Source of the DNA: Flavobacteriales bacterium
GTDB lineage: Bacteria > Bacteroidota > Bacteroidia > Flavobacteriales_F > PHOS-HE28
Direction: 5' to 3'
NCBI GenBank assembly: GCA_024103275.1
Contig: JAGFIV010000038.1
Span: forward strand, 1-54,269
Length of the DNA stretch: 54,269 bases
Shown: positions 45,765-54,014 of the stretch, one piece after another
How the letters are laid out: every line of letters starts with the position of its first letter
How positions within the stretch are numbered: position 1 is the first letter of the stretch
Position numbers and translations under genes: made by a program
The notes under the pieces: generated by a model
Told to the model about the DNA's origin: nothing
The model's input: the letters and a program-made list of their open reading frames with translations, nothing else
Databases searched by the model: none

Positions 45765-46295
45765 TTACACGTAGCGCTCATCGGCCTCCATCACATGACC
45801 GCACTGCTTGCAGGTGCGTAGCTCCCGGCTGCCGTAGAATTTCTTGAACCGCGGCAGGAAATCCTTCTCAATATCGTGGAGGACGAAGTAATCCTCCCAC
45901 AGCTTGTTGTTGCACTTCTCGCAGAACCACAGCAGGCCGTCCTTCATCTCGCGGTCGTTGCGCTTGCACTCCACCACCAGCCCCACGGACCCCGCCGGGC
46001 GCGAGGGCGAGTGCGGTGTGCGCGCCGGCAGCAGGAACATCTCCCCGGCCTTGATCGGCACCTTTACCGCCTTGCCTTCTTCCTGGATCCCCACCTCGAT
46101 GTCGCCCTCCAGCTGGTAGAACAGCTCTTCCGTCTCATTCCAGTGGTAATCCTTGCGGGCGTTGGGACCCCCGACGATCATCACGATGTAATCCCCGGCA
46201 TCGGCATACAGGTTCTTGTTGCCCACGGGCGGTTTCAGCAGGTCGCGGTTTTCCTTGACCCACTGCATCAGGTTGAACGGACGACGTATGCTCAT
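45765..46295 (-). CDS. 3-hydroxyanthranilate 3,4-dioxygenase
   Basis: A 176-residue cupin ring-cleaving enzyme. All active-site residues of the characterised bacterial enzyme are at the same numbers: His51, Glu57 and His95 bind iron, Arg47 and Arg99 bind substrate. A second rubredoxin-like metal site of bacterial forms is also present: Cys125/Cys128 (FCEKC) and Cys162/Cys165 (TCKQC). It opens 3-hydroxyanthranilate from the kynurenine pathway. The start at 46295 (MSIRRPFNLMQWV) gives this exact numbering; upstream in-frame codons are not needed. Confidence 0.96.
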   Translation of the reverse strand: MSIRRPFNLMQWVKENRDLLKPPVGNKNLYADAGDYIVMIVGGPNARKDYHWNETEELFYQLEGDIEVGIQEEGKAVKVPIKAGEMFLLPARTPHSPSRPAGSVGLVVECKRNDREMKDGLLWFCEKCNNKLWEDYFVLHDIEKDFLPRFKKFYGSRELRTCKQCGHVMEADERYV

Positions 46296-46315
46296 GCTTC
46301 TTGCTGTTGCGGTCC

Positions 46316-46323
46316 CGAAGGTA
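46316..46323 (-). promoter_or_regulatory. Possible -7 element of the dioxygenase-decarboxylase operon
   Basis: TACCTTCG on the minus strand, 20 bases before the ATG. Confidence 0.4.
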
Positions 46324-46434
46324 CGGCAACCCCGTCCGCACGCATCCGCATGCCTTTGGCGACGGCCGGGCACCGACACCCCCCCCCCGAACGGGCGGAT
46401 GCCGTGGATCGTTCCCGCGTGTTTCCTTTACGGC

Positions 46435-47223
46435 ATGGACATTCGATTGGACGGGAAGAAGGCCATGGTGGGCGGTGCCACCCAGGGAATCGGCCATGCC
46501 ACGGCCATGGAGATGGCCCGCTTGGGCGCTGAGGTCACCTTGCTTGCGCGCAACGAGGTGGAATTGCGGCAAACGCTGGCGGAACTGGATGCCGGGAATG
46601 GGCAACGGCACGGCTACATCGCGGTGGACATGGCGGATACCGGCCGGCTGCAACAATTGATCACGGCCTACGTGAAAGCCCATGGGCCCGTGGATATCGT
46701 GGTGAACAACACGGGTGGCCCGCCGCCGGGCCCGGCGCACCTGGCGGAGGTGGAGGCATACGCACAAGCCTTCCGGCAGCACCTGCTGGCCTTCCAGACC
46801 TTGGTGATGGCGGTGGTGCCGGGCATGAGGCAGCGCGGGGGCGGGCGCATCATCAACGTGATCAGCACCAGCGTGAAGCTGCCGTTGCACAACCTGGGCG
46901 TGAGCAACACCGTGCGCGGCGCGGTGGCCAGCTGGTCCAAGACCTTGGCCAACGAACTGGGGCCGTACAACATCACCGTGAACAACGTGCTGCCCGGAGC
47001 CACGGCCACCAGGCGGTTGAGGTCCATCATCGCAAACAAGGGCAACAAGGACGGCATGAGCGAGGAGGAGGCGGCCCGCCGGATGATGGCGGAGATTCCG
47101 CTGCGGCGCTTCGCGGAACCGGAAGAGACGGCTGCGGCCATCTGTTTTCTTGCCGGGCCGTCGGCCGCGTACATCAGTGGCATCAATCTGCCGGTGGACG
47201 GCGGGCGCACGGGCTGCCTGTGA
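46435..47223 (+). CDS. SDR family oxidoreductase with altered catalytic residues
   Basis: A 262-residue Rossmann-fold protein. The cofactor motif GGATQGIG, the structural NNTGG and the C-terminal INLPVDGG are typical SDR. In place of the YxxxK catalytic pair it has SNTVR (in GVSNTVRGAVASW), so both Tyr and Lys are replaced. An SDR subgroup annotated as ketoacyl-ACP-reductase-like shows this variant. It is divergent from the 3-hydroxyanthranilate genes and ends at a strong terminator. A role in aromatic degradation is inferred from position only. An upstream in-frame ATG (46399) would add 12 residues. Confidence 0.88.
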   Translation: MDIRLDGKKAMVGGATQGIGHATAMEMARLGAEVTLLARNEVELRQTLAELDAGNGQRHGYIAVDMADTGRLQQLITAYVKAHGPVDIVVNNTGGPPPGPAHLAEVEAYAQAFRQHLLAFQTLVMAVVPGMRQRGGGRIINVISTSVKLPLHNLGVSNTVRGAVASWSKTLANELGPYNITVNNVLPGATATRRLRSIIANKGNKDGMSEEEAARRMMAEIPLRRFAEPEETAAAICFLAGPSAAYISGINLPVDGGRTGCL

Positions 47224-47235
47224 ACCGCCGCACGG

Positions 47236-47283
47236 AAAGCACGAAGGGGTGCCCGCGGCCACGGGCACCCCTTCGTGCTTTTC
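47236..47283. terminator. Strong bidirectional terminator
   Basis: A 20-bp perfect stem (47236-47255 with 47262-47281, loop CGGCCA) flanked by AAA on one side and TTTT on the other. It lies between the convergent SDR and GEVED genes and can stop transcription in both directions. Confidence 0.92.
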
Positions 47284-47293
47284 ACGTTAGGCC

Positions 47294-49009
47294 TTACTTG
47301 ACCATCAACGGGATGGTCCGCATGCCCTGTTCGGCCACCAAGCGCAGCAAATAGGAGCCTTGGGCCAATTTGCCTTCCAAGGCCAGGGTCAGCGGCCGGT
47401 TGGTGTGCAGCATGTGCTGGCCGCTGTATGCCAGACGTCCGCTCATGTCGGCGACCTCCACTTGCACGGCCCCATGGAACTCACCGGCGTTCACGGTGAA
47501 GGTGCCGTTGGAGGGGTTCGGGTACAGACCGATCGACGGCAGCGTTGCATCAGCAACACCGGTACCCAGCACGATTTCCACCGAATAGTCCTCGGTCTCG
47601 CCGTAACTGTAGTCCGTGCAGGCATTCATGCTATTGGCGCCATAGGCGCAGCGCACGCGCAGGCGCTTGGTACCCAACGTGGTGCCGGCCGGCACGGTGA
47701 AGGTGATGTTCTGGGTCTCCGAAGGGGTCGTCGTGCTGAACTCGCCCAACTTCTCCGTGGCGGGGTCGAAGAAGAAGTCGTCGTTGTAGTCGATCCAGGC
47801 GGCATACACGTCCTCCTCATAGGTGCCGCCGGTGATGGTGATGGAGTAGGTCCCGCCCAAGGCCAGGTTGGTTGTCATGGTCGTGTTGTCCACGTAGTTC
47901 ACGTCATTCGGCCCGGAGTAGTTGATGTCGCCCAGGACCACTGTTTGGATGAAGTCCCCGTCGGTGGGGCCTTCGGACGGATTGGGGATGCAGTACTCTG
48001 TGATCTCGCCGCACGCCGTGGCCGTGACATCGATGGCGTAAGGCCCATAGGCGGCCTCCACATCCTGCATCACCGGCACGTAGTAGGTTCCGGCCGGCAG
48101 GAACTGGTAGGTAATGGTGGCATTCCCGTCCGGGCAGGTGGTGAAGTTGTAATTGTCGGCCAAGCGGTAGTCGTTGCCGGCCGGGCAACCGGGCGACAGG
48201 AAGACCCACACGTTGCCGAAAACGGGCGTGATCCCGCAGTAGCTGATGGTCACATTGCTGCACTCCGTGGTGGTGAAGGCATGCCACACGGTGGGGTTCC
48301 CACCCTCAAGCTCCGAGCCGGGCTCGAAATCGCCGGTGTTCGTGGCACCGGCCGTGGTTCCCGTGAAGGTGAGCGGGGACCCTGCGGCCAGGTCTTGGGG
48401 AACGACATCGGCGCAGGAGTCATTCCCGACGGAACCGCCGGTCATGTAGGATGCACAGATGTTGTAGGTGCCGCCGTCGCCCCAATCCGTGTTGGAGGCG
48501 ATGCGCACCTTGTAGTCGGTATTCGGGGTGGTCGTTACCGTCAACATGTCGGCGATATCACAAGCCACTTCCGTGCCGGCGCAACCATCCAACACCTGGA
48601 TCACCAGGTCCTCGATGGTGATCATGTCCACATCAATGCGGACCGCGGTATTCTCGCCGGAGTTGAAGGTGTACCACACATCCTGGAAGCCGCTGGAGCT
48701 TTCATCGCAGCTCATGGGGCCGCTGTCGGTGCCCCCGCTGTTGTCCCCGGCGGTACTTCCCGTGCCGCAGTCGGCGAACGGCACCAAGGTCAAGGGAATG
48801 GCACCGCTGCAGTCATCGTTCCCCGCGCCTCCGGCCCGTTCGTGCAGGGAGGTCGGCTGTGCCGCCCGCAGCGCACCCCGTTGCCACGTAAGCGCGGTGT
48901 GTGCCCTGGCGGAGGGGAGCGATGCTGCGGCTCCTCTGTTCTGTGCTTGCATGTCCCCGGCCGTCATGCAAAGAGTGAATGCGGCAAGCCATGGGTACAA
49001 TTGGTTCAT
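47294..49009 (-). CDS. Secreted GEVED-domain protein with T9SS type A sorting domain
   Basis: A 571-residue protein with a signal peptide (MNQLYPWLAAFTLCMTAG), two Cys-containing beta-sandwich regions (around residues 60-200 and 205-345, each opening with NDDCSGAIPL or NDSCADVVPQ), a GEVED domain (WIDYNDDFFFDPATEKLGEF to YGETEDYSVEI, about 380-490) and a C-terminal type A sorting domain (LYPNPSNGTFTV to GSYLLRLVAEQG). It should be exported through T9SS to the cell surface or medium. No enzymatic motif was seen; adhesion or binding is a guess. Confidence 0.9.
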   Translation of the reverse strand: MNQLYPWLAAFTLCMTAGDMQAQNRGAAASLPSARAHTALTWQRGALRAAQPTSLHERAGGAGNDDCSGAIPLTLVPFADCGTGSTAGDNSGGTDSGPMSCDESSSGFQDVWYTFNSGENTAVRIDVDMITIEDLVIQVLDGCAGTEVACDIADMLTVTTTPNTDYKVRIASNTDWGDGGTYNICASYMTGGSVGNDSCADVVPQDLAAGSPLTFTGTTAGATNTGDFEPGSELEGGNPTVWHAFTTTECSNVTISYCGITPVFGNVWVFLSPGCPAGNDYRLADNYNFTTCPDGNATITYQFLPAGTYYVPVMQDVEAAYGPYAIDVTATACGEITEYCIPNPSEGPTDGDFIQTVVLGDINYSGPNDVNYVDNTTMTTNLALGGTYSITITGGTYEEDVYAAWIDYNDDFFFDPATEKLGEFSTTTPSETQNITFTVPAGTTLGTKRLRVRCAYGANSMNACTDYSYGETEDYSVEIVLGTGVADATLPSIGLYPNPSNGTFTVNAGEFHGAVQVEVADMSGRLAYSGQHMLHTNRPLTLALEGKLAQGSYLLRLVAEQGMRTIPLMVK

Positions 49010-49115
49010 GTGGATCCCGGTTTTTGGTGGGTTAAACGATTGGTCCTTTTTTCCGAAAGCGCCGCGAATAAACACATTGCCGCGCCTGGACCGGGGCAGG
49101 ACCCGGAAAAAATGT

Positions 49116-49817
49116 TCACCGCCCGGGCACCACCAGCCGGAACCCCTTGCCATGGACGTTGGCGATCACCACGTCGGCATCCTCCGCCAGGTACTTGCGC
49201 AGCTTGGCGATGTACACGTCCATGCTCCGGCCGTTGAAGTAGTTGTCGTCCCCCCACACGCGCATCAAGGCCACCGGCCGTTCGAGCAGGGCGTTCACGT
49301 GTTCGCACAGCAGGTGCAACAGGTCGTTCTCCTTGGTGGTCAGCGTGCGGTCGCCGTCAGGCCCCGACAGCACTTGCTTCCTTGCATCGAAGGTGTACTT
49401 GCCCAGGGCGAACACCGTCTGCCGTTCCTTGGCCGGGGCCGTGCCCCAGGACCGCCGCAGCACGGCCTGGATCCGCAGCAGCAACTCCTCCATGCTGAAG
49501 GGCTTGGTGAGGTAGTCGTCCGCGCCGCTCTCAAAACCGGCGAGCGTGTCCTGCCGCATGTTCTTTGCCGTCAGGAAGATGATCGGCGTCTTGGCATCGC
49601 CCTTGCGGATCTCGCGCGCCAAGGTGAATCCGTCCTTGAGCGGCATCATGATGTCCAGCAGCAGCAGGTCGAACCCGCCCTGCCGATAGGCAGCCAGCCC
49701 TTGTTCGCCGTCGATGCGGTGTTCCACCTCGAAGCCCTTGGCGCGCAGGTATTGCGCCAGCAACAGGCCCAGGTTGTGGTCATCTTCGCACAGCAGCAGT
49801 CGGGTCTTCTTCTCCAT
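49116..49817 (-). CDS. OmpR/PhoB-type response regulator
   Basis: A 233-residue regulator. The receiver domain has the acidic pair in LLLCEDDHN, phosphoacceptor Asp55 (LLLLDIMMP), Thr82 and Lys104 (YLTKPF). The C-terminal winged helix (about 135-230) ends with GRSMDVYIAKLRKYL and VHGKGFRLVV. It overlaps the start-distal end of the sensor kinase gene by 38 bases, forming a kinase-regulator operon. Targets are unknown. Confidence 0.95.
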   Translation of the reverse strand: MEKKTRLLLCEDDHNLGLLLAQYLRAKGFEVEHRIDGEQGLAAYRQGGFDLLLLDIMMPLKDGFTLAREIRKGDAKTPIIFLTAKNMRQDTLAGFESGADDYLTKPFSMEELLLRIQAVLRRSWGTAPAKERQTVFALGKYTFDARKQVLSGPDGDRTLTTKENDLLHLLCEHVNALLERPVALMRVWGDDNYFNGRSMDVYIAKLRKYLAEDADVVIANVHGKGFRLVVPGR

Positions 49818-51219
49818 GCTCGAAAGGTAGCGTGATGATAAAACGGCTTCCTGTTTGTTGGTCCGCACCTCCGGTACTGCTCTCCACACGGATATTCCCC
49901 CCGTGCCTTTCCACCACGGACTTGACGTAGCTGAGACCCAGGCCGAAACCCTTCACATTGTGCACGTTGCCGGTAGGGATGCGGTACAAACGGTCGAAGA
50001 TCTTGCGTTGTTCGCCACGCGGTATGCCGATGCCGTTGTCCCGCACCTCGACCACCAGGTGCTGGGCATCGCTCCGCGTGGTGATGCGGACAACGGGCGG
50101 AACGGTGCAGTATTTCACCGCGTTGTCGATCAGGTTGTAGAAGATGCTGGTCAGGTAGGTGCGGTCACCGCGCACGTGGGCCAGTTCGGCATCCGGCTGC
50201 ATGGCGATGCTGCCACCGCGTTTTTCCAGCTGCAAGGCACTGTTGCGCACCACCTCGGCCAGCAACGCATGCATGTCCACGTCGGTCAGGCGCAGCCGCA
50301 TGCCGCCTTCCTCGGTCATCGCGCTCAGCAGCACGTTTTCCACCAGCATGGCCAGGCGCTTGTTCTCGTCGCGGATCATGCCGGTGAGCATGGCCACCTG
50401 CCCGGGGTCTCGCGGGATGCCGGGGTCGTTGAGCGCTTCACACGCCAACGAAATGGTGCTGATGGGGGTCTTCAGTTCATGGGTGAGGTTGTTCACCAGG
50501 TCGTTCTTGATGGCGCTCAGGCGCTTTTGCCGGAACAGCGTGCGCAACGTGTAGCTGAACACCAGCGCGATCAACAGCAGCAGGATCGCCGTGGTGGCCA
50601 CCATGGGCCACAGGCTGCGCAACAACACCACCGGCCCGGCAGGTACGTCCAGGTGCAGCCACCATGAAGGCGCATCGGGCTGGTCCAGCAGCCAGTCGTT
50701 GCGGAAGAGCCGTGTGCGGTGGCGGCTGGCAAGCACCGCGGCCGTGTCCGACGCATCTCCGGGCCCGGTGAGCACCACCTCGCCGCCGGTGCCGAACACG
50801 CCGTACCGGTATGCATAAGGGATGTGACGCAGCCGCAATTCCTCGCTGATGAGCGAGTCCAGCAGGCGCGGGTCGATGCGGTCGTGGATGTTGCGCAGCA
50901 TCCCTGCCGTGAAGAGGCCGCGCAGCAGGTCGTCCATCAGGCGATCCCCCGGTACGGCATTCCCCGCCAGGGTGTCTCCCCATGCGGGTGCATTGCCGAT
51001 CTGTTGGCTGCCGCCGCCGGGCAAGTGCCGCAGCTGTTCGCGCGCCTCGGCCCGCTCCAGCCGGTCGCTCACGGCCAGCAAGGCGTTGTCGATGCTTTCA
51101 TTGAACTGCGCATCGCGCAGTGCCAACGTCTCGCGCACCCATTTCGCCTGGATCAGCACCAGCCCCAACAGGGCCACGCTGATGACGGTGATCAGCAGGG
51201 TGATCGTGCGTCTCTCCAT
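49780..51219 (-). CDS. Sensor histidine kinase
   Basis: A 479-residue kinase with membrane helices at about residues 7-24 and 203-226 enclosing a ~175-residue periplasmic sensor region of no recognised fold. The DHp domain has His247 in NLTHELKTP; the ATPase domain has the N-box DNAVKY, G1 box VRDNGIGIP and G2 box GFGLGLSY. Partner of the downstream response regulator, with which it overlaps by 38 bases. Divergent from the ALDH gene. TAACTTTC lies eight bases before the ATG. Confidence 0.95.
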   Translation of the reverse strand: MERRTITLLITVISVALLGLVLIQAKWVRETLALRDAQFNESIDNALLAVSDRLERAEAREQLRHLPGGGSQQIGNAPAWGDTLAGNAVPGDRLMDDLLRGLFTAGMLRNIHDRIDPRLLDSLISEELRLRHIPYAYRYGVFGTGGEVVLTGPGDASDTAAVLASRHRTRLFRNDWLLDQPDAPSWWLHLDVPAGPVVLLRSLWPMVATTAILLLLIALVFSYTLRTLFRQKRLSAIKNDLVNNLTHELKTPISTISLACEALNDPGIPRDPGQVAMLTGMIRDENKRLAMLVENVLLSAMTEEGGMRLRLTDVDMHALLAEVVRNSALQLEKRGGSIAMQPDAELAHVRGDRTYLTSIFYNLIDNAVKYCTVPPVVRITTRSDAQHLVVEVRDNGIGIPRGEQRKIFDRLYRIPTGNVHNVKGFGLGLSYVKSVVERHGGNIRVESSTGGADQQTGSRFIITLPFEHGEEDPTAAVRR

Positions 51220-51227
51220 GCACGGCT

Positions 51228-51235
51228 GAAAGTTA
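51228..51235 (-). promoter_or_regulatory. Possible -7 element directly before the histidine kinase
   Basis: TAACTTTC on the minus strand, eight bases before the ATG. Confidence 0.35.
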
Positions 51236-51298
51236 TCGTCGCGCGGCTTTTGTGGGAGGCCGGTAACGATGTTTAACCTGGCGGCGGGGGCGGGCCGC

Positions 51299-51306
51299 TA
51301 CTTTTG
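51299..51306 (+). promoter_or_regulatory. -7 element directly before the ALDH gene
   Basis: TACTTTTG, an exact TAnnTTTG match, ends seven bases before the ATG at 51314. Confidence 0.55.
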
Positions 51307-51313
51307 TGGCGTC

Positions 51314-52756
51314 ATGCAGGAAGTGCTCAACTACATCGATGGCGCGCTGTGCCCGGCCGCGGATGGAGGCTGGCTGGATGACTTTGCACCGGCCGAGGGG
51401 CGCGTGTATGCGCGCATCGCGGACAGCGGCGCCGGGGACGTGGACCGGGCCGTGGAAGCCGCCGAACGGGCATGGCCGCACTGGCTGGCAATGGGCCGCA
51501 AGGGACGGCATGATGCGCTGATGAGGCTGGCCGCATTGGTGGAGCGTGACCTGGAGGCCTTTGCCAAGGCCGAGAGCCGTGACAACGGCAAGCCGGTGAG
51601 CCTCGCGAGCGAGGTGGACATCCCCAGGGCCGTCGCGAACCTGCGTTTTTTCGCCACCGCCATCCTGCACTGGGAAAGCGAGGCCCACCTCAGCGATGAC
51701 GAGGCGGTGAACTACACCGACCATCAGCCGGTGGGCGTGGCCGGGTGCATCAGCCCGTGGAACCTGCCGCTCTACCTGTTCACCTGGAAGATCGCCCCTG
51801 CGCTGGCGGCGGGCTGCACGGTGGTCGCCAAGCCGTCGGAGATCACCCCCATGACCGCGATGATGCTGGCCGAACGCTGCATCGAGGCCGGCTTTCCCAA
51901 GGGCGTGCTCAATATCGTGCAGGGCACCGGCGCCAAGGCGGGTGCGGCCATCGTGGCCCACCCGCGCATCCCGGCCATCTCCTTCACCGGCGGCACGGCC
52001 ACCGGCGCACGCATCGCATCCGTTGCGGCGCCCATGTTCAAGAAGCTGAGCCTGGAACTGGGCGGCAAGAACCCGGTGCTGATCTTCAGCGATTGTGACT
52101 GGGAGGAAATGCTCAGGGAAACGGTGCGCTCCTCGTTCAGCAACCAAGGCCAGATCTGCCTTTGCGGATCGCGCATCCTGGTGGAACGTTCCCTGTACCC
52201 GCGGTTCAAGGATGCCTTCGTGGAGCAGGCGAAGGCCCTGCGCGTGGGCAACCCCGCCGATCCGGGCACGGACATCGGGGCCTTGGTGGGCGAGGCCCAC
52301 ATGAACAAGGTGTTGGGCTACATCAGGCTGGCCCGGGAAGAAGGAGGCACGGTGCTGTGCGGCGGCGAACGTGTCCACTTGCCGGGACCGCTGCAGCATG
52401 GCTGGTACATCAGCCCCACGGTGATCGAGGGCCTGGGACCGGATTGCCGTACCAACCAGGAGGAGATCTTCGGTCCGGTGGTCACCATCCAGCCATTCGA
52501 CACCGAGGAAGAGGCCCTGGAAATGGCCAACGGCACCACCTATGGCCTGGCCAGTGTACTGTGGACCACGGACGGCAAGCGCATGCACCGCGTGGCGAGG
52601 CGGCTCAAAAGCGGCATCGTGTGGGTGAACTGCTGGATGTTCCGGGACCTGCGCACACCCTTCGGCGGCATGAAGCACAGCGGCGTGGGCCGCGAAGGCG
52701 GCATGGAGGCACTTCGGTTCTTCACCGAGGCGCGCAACGTGTGCATCAAGTTGTAG
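51314..52756 (+). CDS. ALDH8-type aldehyde dehydrogenase, probable 2-aminomuconate semialdehyde dehydrogenase
   Basis: A 480-residue NAD-dependent aldehyde dehydrogenase. Catalytic residues: Asn150 (SPWNLPL), Glu248 (SLELGGKNP) and Cys282 (NQGQICLCGSR). The sequence, especially NYTDHQPVGVAGCISPWN and the WVNCWMFRDLRTPFGGMK region, fits the hydroxymuconic/aminomuconic semialdehyde dehydrogenase family. With the dioxygenase and ACMSD 5 kb away it would complete conversion of 3-hydroxyanthranilate to 2-aminomuconate. The exact substrate among muconic semialdehydes is inferred from this context. Confidence 0.9.
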   Translation: MQEVLNYIDGALCPAADGGWLDDFAPAEGRVYARIADSGAGDVDRAVEAAERAWPHWLAMGRKGRHDALMRLAALVERDLEAFAKAESRDNGKPVSLASEVDIPRAVANLRFFATAILHWESEAHLSDDEAVNYTDHQPVGVAGCISPWNLPLYLFTWKIAPALAAGCTVVAKPSEITPMTAMMLAERCIEAGFPKGVLNIVQGTGAKAGAAIVAHPRIPAISFTGGTATGARIASVAAPMFKKLSLELGGKNPVLIFSDCDWEEMLRETVRSSFSNQGQICLCGSRILVERSLYPRFKDAFVEQAKALRVGNPADPGTDIGALVGEAHMNKVLGYIRLAREEGGTVLCGGERVHLPGPLQHGWYISPTVIEGLGPDCRTNQEEIFGPVVTIQPFDTEEEALEMANGTTYGLASVLWTTDGKRMHRVARRLKSGIVWVNCWMFRDLRTPFGGMKHSGVGREGGMEALRFFTEARNVCIKL

Positions 52757-52806
52757 AAGGCCGCGACCGGTTGTGCGGGGCGCATGCGTCCGTAGGCCGG
52801 CCTGCT

Positions 52807-53754
52807 TCACCAAGGCACATGCACCAAGGCCAGCACATGGTCGGCATCCGTGCCGTCACCGAAACTGAACTCCACATCCGTCCCGCGCATGGCGGCATGC
52901 AGCCCCCCGGCCTGCTCTCTGGAAAGGAAGCCCCCGACGGACAGCATCGGCGCCCCTTCCCCATGCAGCACCAGGCAGATGGGGCGCGGGAGGAAAAGGG
53001 GCAGGGCCACCGAGGCCACGAGGCCCCAAACCGCTTCCCGGTCCGATGGCCGCCCGGCCTTGGGGGCCACCTCGGAGCGGGCCAACTTCAAGAGGACCCT
53101 GCCCAGGTCCGTGGACCAATCGCCCGCATGGAACAAGAGGACCCTGTTTTCCGTGAGCAAGACCTGAAGCCCCGCAAGGCCGGTGAAGGGTTGTTCTTCC
53201 CCACCGGTCCCCACGATATCCAACGTGAGCGTGAACAGCTGATGGCCTTCCCCGAGTTGGGCAAAGGACCAGTGCGGAGGCCCGGCCGATCGGCGCACCA
53301 TCTCGATCAGCCCCAGGCCGGCGCCGCGTTGCTCCGGCGCCCCGGCCCGCTGGATCCCTTCAAGGAAGAGCTTCTTCAGCTCCGGGTTGTCCTTGTCCTT
53401 CAGCGTGATCAACAGCTGCCCCAACCGTTCGGCCTGCGCATCGGTTACCGCGTTGCTGGTGCATAACACCTGGCGCTCCTTGCCGGTCCGGAGCAGGAAG
53501 ATGGCACGGCCCGGTCCCCACTCCCCACCGGGAAGGGAGCCGGCACGATGGCGGAGCACATTTTGGAACGCCTCCATCATGATGTACCCCAGGCGCCCCT
53601 TGACGGCAGCGGAAGGTGGATCCCCCTTTGCAGGTATTCCCCCCAGCTCGATCAGTTGCGCGGAATGTTCATCGACGAACCTGCCGCAATAGCCGAATAG
53701 ACGGACATCCCGGCCCAAGGCGGAAAGCAGGGATCGGGTCAATTCGAGATTCAT
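52807..53754 (-). CDS. SiaB-like (DUF6272) histidine-kinase-fold protein with C-terminal extension
   Basis: A 315-residue soluble protein. Residues 1-190 resemble SiaB-family kinases: an N-box-like helix RLGYIMMEAFQNVLRH, a G2-like box RGAGLGLIEMVRRS and a final strand pair. SiaB kinases phosphorylate small SiaC-like partners in switches controlling surface attachment. The last ~120 residues (VLLFHAGDWSTDLGRVLLKL to DHVLALVHVPW) form a second alpha/beta domain I do not recognise. No SiaA phosphatase, SiaC or other partner is adjacent. TACCTTCG lies ten bases before the ATG. The family call rests on motif recall. Confidence 0.7.
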   Translation of the reverse strand: MNLELTRSLLSALGRDVRLFGYCGRFVDEHSAQLIELGGIPAKGDPPSAAVKGRLGYIMMEAFQNVLRHRAGSLPGGEWGPGRAIFLLRTGKERQVLCTSNAVTDAQAERLGQLLITLKDKDNPELKKLFLEGIQRAGAPEQRGAGLGLIEMVRRSAGPPHWSFAQLGEGHQLFTLTLDIVGTGGEEQPFTGLAGLQVLLTENRVLLFHAGDWSTDLGRVLLKLARSEVAPKAGRPSDREAVWGLVASVALPLFLPRPICLVLHGEGAPMLSVGGFLSREQAGGLHAAMRGTDVEFSFGDGTDADHVLALVHVPW

Positions 53755-53764
53755 CGGGCCAGGA

Positions 53765-53772
53765 CGAAGGTA
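53765..53772 (-). promoter_or_regulatory. Possible -7 element before the SiaB-like gene
   Basis: TACCTTCG on the minus strand, ten bases before the ATG. Confidence 0.4.
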
Positions 53773-53852
53773 GCAGGCCCACGTGCCTTCACCCGGATAC
53801 AACGGCGGTTTCCCGGCGAATTGCCATGGTGGTGCCGGGAGCGCTTTTCAAT

Positions 53853-53860
53853 TATCTTTG
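53853..53860 (+). promoter_or_regulatory. Possible -7 element for tRNA-Ala
   Basis: TATCTTTG, exact TAnnTTTG match, 46 bases before the tRNA 5' end. Confidence 0.5.
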
Positions 53861-53906
53861 CCGTCCATTTTACCGGAAGCACCTTGCTGACGGTTTATTG
53901 GTTACT

Positions 53907-53980
<74 letters not shown>

Positions 53981-53989
53981 CAAGCTTTA

Positions 53990-54011
53990 AGTCGCCCTCG
54001 GGCGGCTTTTT
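53990..54011 (+). terminator. Terminator after tRNA-Ala
   Basis: AGTCGCC-CTCG-GGCGGCT hairpin (one G-T pair) running into TTTTT. It lies between convergent tRNA-Ala and the partial minus-strand gene. Confidence 0.8.
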
Positions 54012-54014
54012 CAT

